From the NCBI GenBank assembly GCA_013822425.1, contig PNKL01000005.1, positions 1 through 64,000 on the forward strand: 64,000 nucleotides of DNA. The letters are read 5' to 3'. Shown piece by piece: positions 57,348-64,000 of this stretch. The notes beneath the pieces were generated by a model. It was not told the DNA's origin. It saw nothing but the letters and a program-made list of their open reading frames with translations, and ran no database searches. The DNA is from Gemmatimonas sp. Its GTDB lineage: Bacteria; Gemmatimonadota; Gemmatimonadetes; Gemmatimonadales; Gemmatimonadaceae. The stretch's first letter is position 1. Each line of letters begins with the position of its first letter. Both the position numbers and the translations under genes were made by a program.

Positions 57348-59189
57348 ATGGCAGGGTGCTCGATGGCGCAACGGCTCGCGGTCGCGGCGCTCGTGCTGAC
57401 GCTGGCCACCCCGCCACTGTACGCGCAGGCAGTGGACTCCCTGACCATCGCCATCGGCCAGGCGCTCGTCGAGGAGCGACTCGTCGGGGCGACGTGGGCG
57501 CTCGTTTCGCCCGCCGGCATGGTCGTCGGCGCTGCGGGCCTCAGAGACGCGTCCCGCAAGACCCCGATGTCATCGGACGACCGGGTGCAGGTCGGCTCGA
57601 TCGCGAAGACCTTCATTGCCACGGGTGTCCTGCGACTCGTTACCGATGGACGCGTGGCGCTCGACGCGCCCGTGGCGCAGTACCTCCCTGACACGCCGAT
57701 CGAGAATCCGTGGGAGGGGACGGCACCGCTGCTCGTGCGTCACTTGCTCGACCACACCGGCGGACTCGACGACGCGCGGATGTGGCAGGTGTTCAGCCTT
57801 CGGGCGAGCGCCGCGGCGCCGCTGCGCGACGGACTCGCGCGCGGCGCTCGCCCGGTCCGTGTACGGCACCGCCCGGGTGATCGCTTTTCGTACTCGAACA
57901 CCGGCTTCCTCCTGCTCGGCATGCTCATCGAGGCAGTGACGGGCACGCGCTACGAGCGCTGGCTCGGGGCCGCACTGCTGGCTCCCCTCGAAATGACGCG
58001 CAGCACGTTCGAATTCGTGACGCAGACGGGGCCGCAGCAGGACACGACGCTGGCGATGGGACACTTCGACCTGCGCACGACCAGTGCGACGGTGCCGGTC
58101 CACGTGCGCCCGGCGGCCCAGTTCACGACGACCGCGGCGGATATGGCGCGCTTCGCGCGCTTCCTGATGAGCGATGGGCGAGTTGCGGGCCGCGTACTCG
58201 TGGACAGCCTCCTGCTGCGCGCCATGGCGAGGCCGACGACGACCGAGGCGGCGCGGGCCGGCCTCGCCGCCGGATACGCGTTCGGCCTCATGCGCCGAGA
58301 TCGGCATGGCGTGCTGGGGCGCTGCCACCTTGGCAATCAGGGGACATTTCGGGCCTCGCTCTGTCTCTTTCCGGAGCAACAGCGCGCGTTCTTCATTGCG
58401 CACAACGTGGACCCCGAAGAGGCCAACTTCGATCGCATCGACGCACTGCTTGTGCGCGCGCTTGGCGTGTGGTCGCCACCCGAGCACCAGGCGCGTCCAC
58501 CCGGTGTGGAACCGGCGCGCTGGGAGGGCCTCTACGTGACGCGACCCAACCGTTTCGCGCAATTCGCCTACCTCGACGAACTCACGGGTGTCACGCGCGT
58601 TCGCTGGAACGGCACGGCGCTGCGGCTGCAGCCTCTTCAGGGCACCGCGCGCACGCTGACCCCCGTGGGCGGTGCCTTCTTCCGTGCGGCGGATCGTCGC
58701 GAGGCGACCCATGTGCTACTCCGTTCCACTGAGGACCGCCCCATCATTACCGACGGATTCCGCACCCTCGAACGCGTGCGACCGCTCACCGTCTACACAC
58801 GGTGGGCGAGCGCGTTGGGGGGGCTCGCGGCCCTGCTTTACCTGTTGGTCGCGGGTGGCGTGCGCAGTGTCCAGGCTTTGCGTCGCGGGACCTGGCGTTC
58901 CGAGCCGCTGCGATGGCCGGCGGCCTGCCTCGCCTCGATGCTCCTGGCTCCGGCACTCTACCTGACGCAGTCTTTCCTCGCCATCGGCGACCCGACACCA
59001 GCGAATGCGACGATTGCGCTGCTGACGGGCCTGTTTCCGTTCACACTGCTCGTGGCGGTCGTTCACCGTGTGCGCGCCGGGCTCCCTGGGCACGCCGCGC
59101 GCTTGGATCTCCTCGCGCTGGCGGGTGGGCTCCAGTGGTGCGTGGTGCTCGCCGCGTGGGGTTTGCTCCCGTTCGCGCTCTGGCGCTGA
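57348..59189 (+). CDS. Beta-lactamase-family serine hydrolase with C-terminal membrane segments
   Basis: A 613-residue protein with signal peptide (SMAQRLAVAALVLTLATPPL, cleavage near YAQA). The serine beta-lactamase/DD-peptidase fold shows SIAK (Ser84, Lys87), YSN (Tyr182, Asn184) and HLGNQGTF as the third motif. From about 515 there are four hydrophobic segments (ASALGGLAALLYLLVAGGV, PAACLASMLLAPALYL, ATIALLTGLFPFTLLVAVV, LLALAGGLQWCVVLAAWG). Class C-like esterase or peptidase acting in the periplasm. The start at 57348 is preferred; the Met 5 codons later is possible. Confidence 0.82.
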   Translation: MAGCSMAQRLAVAALVLTLATPPLYAQAVDSLTIAIGQALVEERLVGATWALVSPAGMVVGAAGLRDASRKTPMSSDDRVQVGSIAKTFIATGVLRLVTDGRVALDAPVAQYLPDTPIENPWEGTAPLLVRHLLDHTGGLDDARMWQVFSLRASAAAPLRDGLARGARPVRVRHRPGDRFSYSNTGFLLLGMLIEAVTGTRYERWLGAALLAPLEMTRSTFEFVTQTGPQQDTTLAMGHFDLRTTSATVPVHVRPAAQFTTTAADMARFARFLMSDGRVAGRVLVDSLLLRAMARPTTTEAARAGLAAGYAFGLMRRDRHGVLGRCHLGNQGTFRASLCLFPEQQRAFFIAHNVDPEEANFDRIDALLVRALGVWSPPEHQARPPGVEPARWEGLYVTRPNRFAQFAYLDELTGVTRVRWNGTALRLQPLQGTARTLTPVGGAFFRAADRREATHVLLRSTEDRPIITDGFRTLERVRPLTVYTRWASALGGLAALLYLLVAGGVRSVQALRRGTWRSEPLRWPAACLASMLLAPALYLTQSFLAIGDPTPANATIALLTGLFPFTLLVAVVHRVRAGLPGHAARLDLLALAGGLQWCVVLAAWGLLPFALWR

Positions 59190-59364
59190 GGGGCCTCGAC
59201 GGCTCGGCGTCGCAATCGAATTGCGCCGCTGCCCATCCACCCGTCGCGTCCCGAGGCAGGGAAGGGTCGACTGGACCGGCACTCCCGGCATCGAGGATGG
59301 GCAAACGGCGTTCCGGTCTGGTTGCGTCGACCAAGCAGAGGCAGGCGACCGCCAATCGGAGCCA

Positions 59365-59485
59365 TCACCTAATATCACAGATTCATAGACGATTGTTAAC
59401 ATAAATAAAAATGCGAACTTACAGATGTAAGCTCGCGTCAGTTCTACATGCATTATGTGCGGGTTTTTATGCAAAACGCCCATGC
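59365..59485. other. AT-rich island in the 59190-59797 spacer
   Basis: Bases 59371-59460 contain about one third G+C by direct count, in strong contrast with the surrounding sequence. A 10-bp hairpin with one mismatch lies at 59413-59436 (GCGAACTTAC AGAT GTAAGCTCGC). No open frame, tRNA or IS end was recognised in the 600-base spacer. It may be a promoter/regulatory region or foreign DNA. Confidence 0.5.
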
Positions 59486-59752
59486 AACTGACTGCATATC
59501 GTCCCGGCTACCGCGTGAGATCACATTCTTGAACAATCCACGCCGCGCTTGTCACTTTTAGGCATGGCACGTGCGGGGCCATACGCTTTCCTTTCATCGC
59601 ACATCCTACGATTCGATACCCAGGATGGTCACGATTTGCCGGGTGGGGACATGGTCACAAATCTTCGCAATGCCAGTTGTCCGCATCTGTCATTCGGGCG
59701 GCCCGTGCCACTGGCCGTCCTGGCTGCGCCGCTCGCCTCCTCAACCGAACGC

Positions 59753-59772
59753 GGGCCGGCAATTGCCGGCCC
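59753..59772. terminator. Palindrome after the small membrane protein gene
   Basis: A perfect 20-base palindrome (GGGCCGGCAA and its complement) 25 bases beyond the stop of the leftward small gene. Likely a terminator hairpin, although there is no clear U tract. Confidence 0.5.
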
Positions 59773-59797
59773 GTCTGGTCCTGCCCATCGAGTTGGC

Positions 59798-59980
59798 TCA
59801 AGCCTGCGCGGCCTTCCGCCGGGCGTTCCATGCGTCCTGAATCCAGGTCAACGGGATAAGGAAGAACGGCGTCAGGAACAGCCCCAGCAACGCGTTGATC
59901 CAGATCAGCGCCAAATAGAAGGCGCCCATGCCGACGCCGGCAATCAGGGTACCCAAGGGTCCGCCGTAGGTCGTTTCCAC
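59798..59980 (-). CDS. Small membrane protein, 60 aa
   Basis: A short leftward frame starting at GTG: VETTYGGPLGTLIAGVGMGA, then two hydrophobic helices (GTLIAGVGMGAFYLALIWIN and LLGLFLTPFFLIPLTWI), then QDAWNARRKAAQA with positive charges at the end. The pattern (two helices, charged C-terminal tail, Trp-Ile-Gln-Asp-Ala-Trp) looks like a real protein, and a palindromic hairpin follows. No start signal is obvious and no family recognised. Divergent from tilS. Confidence 0.5.
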   Translation of the reverse strand: METTYGGPLGTLIAGVGMGAFYLALIWINALLGLFLTPFFLIPLTWIQDAWNARRKAAQA

Positions 59981-60047
59981 GGTGTGGTCCGAAGATGAAG
60001 GGTTCACGCACGGCTGCGGGCGTTTTCCGCGAGGATATCTTAGCAGG

Positions 60048-61016
60048 GTGAACGCATTCGCGAAAGCGCTCCAGGCGCTTCCCGTCGGCCGGTACCTGCT
60101 CGCCGTGTCCGGCGGACGGGACTCCATGGCCTTGCTCCATGCCTTCTCCGAGGTTCGGCCCAGCGAGCTTTCGGCCGTGGCCACGTTTGACCATGGCACG
60201 GGTGCGGCCGCTACGGAGGCGGTGGATCTCGTCGTGGGCGAGTGCCTGCGGTGCGGCATCTCGGTCGTGGCGGGGCGCGCACCCGAGCGGCTGGGTGACG
60301 CGCGCCCGTCGGAGGCGGTGCTCCGCACGGCTCGCTGGGTTTTCCTTCGGGCGGTGGCCGAGGAGCGTCGCGCGGTCGTCGTGACGGCACACACGCGGGA
60401 CGACCAGGCCGAGACCGTGGCGATGCGCATCCTGCGGGATGCCTCGGCGCGTGGGCTGGCCGCGATGGCGTGGCCGTCGCCCGGTGTGGTGCGGCCGCTG
60501 CTCCACCTCAGCCGGTCCGACGTCGTCCGATACGCGGCCGAAGCGGGAATTCGCCATGTCGAGGACCCGTCGAACCGCGATCCGGCCTATCTTCGCAACC
60601 GCCTGCGGGCCGACTTGCTGGCGGCAGCAGAGGCGGCACGCCCCGGGTTCCGAGAGGAGCTTCTGGTCATCGGACGTCGGGCGGCGGCTTGGCGCACCGA
60701 GATGGCGCGGTTGGTGGACACGCTTGGTGCGCGCCGGGTCGATCGCGCCGTCGTCGTCGAGGCGGGTGCGCTGGTGTCGCTGTCTCGCGACGGGCTCTCC
60801 GCCGTTTGGCCCGAAGTGGCCGGGCGTGCGGGGTTCGTTCTCGATCGCCGCGGGATCGAGCGGGTGGCCGAGTGGACGCCGCGCGCGCGGCCTGGCCAGC
60901 GCATTCCGCTCTCTGGCGGCGTGGTGATTGAACGGACGGCGCGGACATTCGTGGTGCGAATGGCGGCCGGCGCACCCGGCGAGGGGCCTCCGCAGGACGC
61001 TGCGGGGCTTCCGTAA
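60048..61016 (+). CDS. tilS: tRNA(Ile)-lysidine synthase
   Basis: A 322-residue PP-loop ATPase. SGGRDSM (21-27) is the ATP-pyrophosphatase loop; TAHTRDDQAETVAMRILRDAS and VRPLLHLSRSDVVRYAAEAG plus DPSNRDPAYLRNRLRADLL are TilS-specific. It changes C34 to lysidine in tRNA-Ile(CAU) so AUA is read. Shorter than the E. coli protein, with a reduced C-terminal domain. GTG start; a TATCTT hexamer sits 6 bases before it, so the mRNA may be leaderless. Order tilS-hpt-ftsH is conserved in many bacteria. Confidence 0.92.
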   Translation: MNAFAKALQALPVGRYLLAVSGGRDSMALLHAFSEVRPSELSAVATFDHGTGAAATEAVDLVVGECLRCGISVVAGRAPERLGDARPSEAVLRTARWVFLRAVAEERRAVVVTAHTRDDQAETVAMRILRDASARGLAAMAWPSPGVVRPLLHLSRSDVVRYAAEAGIRHVEDPSNRDPAYLRNRLRADLLAAAEAARPGFREELLVIGRRAAAWRTEMARLVDTLGARRVDRAVVVEAGALVSLSRDGLSAVWPEVAGRAGFVLDRRGIERVAEWTPRARPGQRIPLSGGVVIERTARTFVVRMAAGAPGEGPPQDAAGLP

Positions 61017-61109
61017 GACGCTGACACCCCGGCTTGTGCCTGGTTGGCAGGAGTGGGTCAAGGGCGTCTGATGGAACGTCGGGTTGTTCGCCCCATTATA
61101 TTTGATCCC

Positions 61110-61661
61110 ATGACCATCGTTCCAGTCGACCCGCGCCTCATGGGGCGCGAGGTCAAGCGCATCGTCTTCACCGAACGGCAGATTGCCGACCGCGTCGAGG
61201 CGCTCGGCAGCGAGATCGCGGCCGCGTATCCCGACGGCGAGCTGCTCGCGCTCGGGCTGCTCAAGGGCAGCTTCATGTTCACGGCGGACCTGGTGCGGCA
61301 CATCCCGCGCCCATTGCAGGTGGATTTCATCGTCGCCGGCTCCTACGGCGCCGACACGGTCTCCTCCGGCAACGTCCGCCTGCTGTACGATCCGGAAACC
61401 AACCTGGAGGGGAAGCACGTTCTTCTCGTAGAGGATATCGTGGATTCGGGGCGCACCATGCAGAAGCTGGTGGAGCTCCTCGAGTTGCGCCGTCCGCGGT
61501 CGCTGCAGATCTGCGCGCTGCTGCACAAGCATATCGCGGAGCATCTGGAGCATCCCGTCCGGTTTGTCGGGTTCGACGCGCCGACCGAGTTCCTGGTGGG
61601 TTACGGACTCGATCACGCCGAGAACTTCCGTCACGTTCCGTACATCGCCAGTCTCGCCTGA
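61110..61661 (+). CDS. hpt: Hypoxanthine phosphoribosyltransferase
   Basis: A 183-residue purine salvage enzyme making IMP (and GMP) from base and PRPP. LLVEDIVDSGRTM is the PRPP loop; LGLLKGSFMFTADLVRHI and GFDAPTEFLVGYGLDHAENFRHVPYI are standard HPRT. The ATG at 61110 gives the usual length; an in-frame ATG at 61071 would add 13 residues. Second gene of the tilS-hpt-ftsH cluster. Confidence 0.94.
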   Translation: MTIVPVDPRLMGREVKRIVFTERQIADRVEALGSEIAAAYPDGELLALGLLKGSFMFTADLVRHIPRPLQVDFIVAGSYGADTVSSGNVRLLYDPETNLEGKHVLLVEDIVDSGRTMQKLVELLELRRPRSLQICALLHKHIAEHLEHPVRFVGFDAPTEFLVGYGLDHAENFRHVPYIASLA

Positions 61662-61719
61662 AGACCGGCCCGGCTGAGCGCGCCGCACGGCGCCTCAACC
61701 ATCGTCCCTCCATTTCGAC

Positions 61720-63702
<1,983 letters not shown>

Positions 63703-63707
63703 CAACT

Positions 63708-63853
63708 GATTGAGGATTTGGACCGAGGATCGCGATTCAGGATTGCGATACATGATTTCGATTGGCGATGGCTCCGCTGCCGTGGCGGGCCATCGCCAAT
63801 CGCTATCCGGAATCGCGGTCCTGAATCGCGGTCCTGAGTCCACATCCTCAATC
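63708..63853. repeat. Complete 146-base inverted repeat A5 with two 65-base arms
   Basis: Arm 1 at 63708-63772 starts 5 bases after the ftsH stop: GATTGAGGATTTGGACC, GAGGATCGCGATT, CAGGATTGCGATA, CATGATTTCGATT, GGCGATGGC. Arm 2 at 63789-63853 is its complement: GCCATCGCC, AATCGCTATCCGG, AATCGCGGTCCTG, AATCGCGGTCCTG, AGTCCACATCCTCAATC. The arms align over all 65 positions without gaps; several differences are still G-U pairs in RNA. The loop is 16 bases. It is the only copy in the window with both arms present. Confidence 0.9.
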
Positions 63854-63901
63854 GCACTGAGACTATCGCTATTCGGACCCATCCATCTATTTTTAAAGGT
63901 T

Positions 63902-64000
63902 ATGCAGGACTTGCGTGATCGCGTGGCAGAGGTCAAGGGCCGGATCGCGGAGGCCGTACGCCGGGGTGGGCATGGCCAGGCGGTGCGGCTCGTCGCGGTG
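63902..64000 (+). CDS. YggS/PROSC-type PLP homeostasis protein (N-terminal fragment)
   Basis: The first 33 residues are in the window: MQDLRDRVAEVKGRIAEAVR and then RGGHGQAVRLVAV, cut by the window edge. A helix followed by V-R-L-V-A-V matches the N terminus of YggS-family PLP-binding proteins, where Ser-Lys would come next. The call rests on this short segment and on context near ftsH only. Confidence 0.55.
   Translation, partial: MQDLRDRVAEVKGRIAEAVRRGGHGQAVRLVAV

Noticed and set aside
59549-59998. Plus-strand open frame of 149 codons
   Set aside because: No start signal, mixed composition, and its second half is antisense to the small membrane protein and its palindrome. No recognisable domain.

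Overview
The window looks like a bacterial chromosome segment of high GC content (most third codon positions are G or C). The gene content is typical of Gemmatimonadota or a close relative: a Minf_1886-type protein, an exported TldD-like pair, M29 and S9 peptidases, a penicillin acylase, two Uma2 genes and a tilS-hpt-ftsH cluster. The taxonomic call is inference from gene content and base composition, not from a marker search. There is no prophage, integron, CRISPR array or rRNA. The only mobile-element trace is a short IS200/IS605-like remnant.

Layout. 1-7463 (minus) is a tightly overlapped operon: valS, an Ig-like lipoprotein, selA, gmhB and purN, then purH cut by the window edge. 7638-16070 (plus) holds thrS, a small exported protein, an M29 aminopeptidase, then acyl-CoA degradation genes (thiolase, CPBP membrane protease, hbd, acyl-CoA dehydrogenase). 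16338-19146 holds a Leu/Glu-type dehydrogenase, rpiB and glyA, overlapped. 19416-24621 is a run of Minf_1886, nnr, a propeller lipoprotein, thiL and plsC. 24716-29884 has a secreted unknown, a Uma2 gene, eno-ftsB and two tRNA genes with CAU anticodons (initiator, and probable elongator Met), each with a readable promoter and a strong hairpin. 29998-40386 has an SDR, a cytochrome c, and a TonB-dependent receptor under a TPP riboswitch, flanked by two large hybrid histidine kinases. 40418-46340 (minus) has an FKBP lipoprotein, a penicillin acylase, an AIM24 protein, a nitronate monooxygenase and a DUF4442 protein. 46698-59189 has an exported unknown, oligopeptidase B, a second Uma2, the exported TldD/TldE-like pair, a three-subunit proton-translocating transhydrogenase and a serine hydrolase. 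59798-64000 has a small membrane protein, tilS, hpt, ftsH and the start of a YggS gene.

How genes work together. Many genes are translationally coupled by ATGA or GTGA stop-start overlaps. Thiamine appears twice: thiL makes TPP, and a TPP-sensing riboswitch controls an outer-membrane receptor, probably for thiamine uptake. Thiolase, hbd, acyl-CoA dehydrogenase and the branched-chain amino-acid-type dehydrogenase form a catabolic block.

Most unusual signal. Several intergenic spaces hold degenerate tandem short-unit arms, often paired as long inverted repeats, placed with one polarity around genes. A purine-rich arm starts at or just after a stop codon. Its pyrimidine-rich complement ends 3 to 7 bases before the next start codon in most copies. 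One family has a fixed 65-base arm (17 + 3x13 + 9) seen at five places. Another is built of in-phase heptamers. I do not recognise these from any named repeat family. They are the best candidate here for something undescribed, followed by the exported TldD/TldE-like pair.
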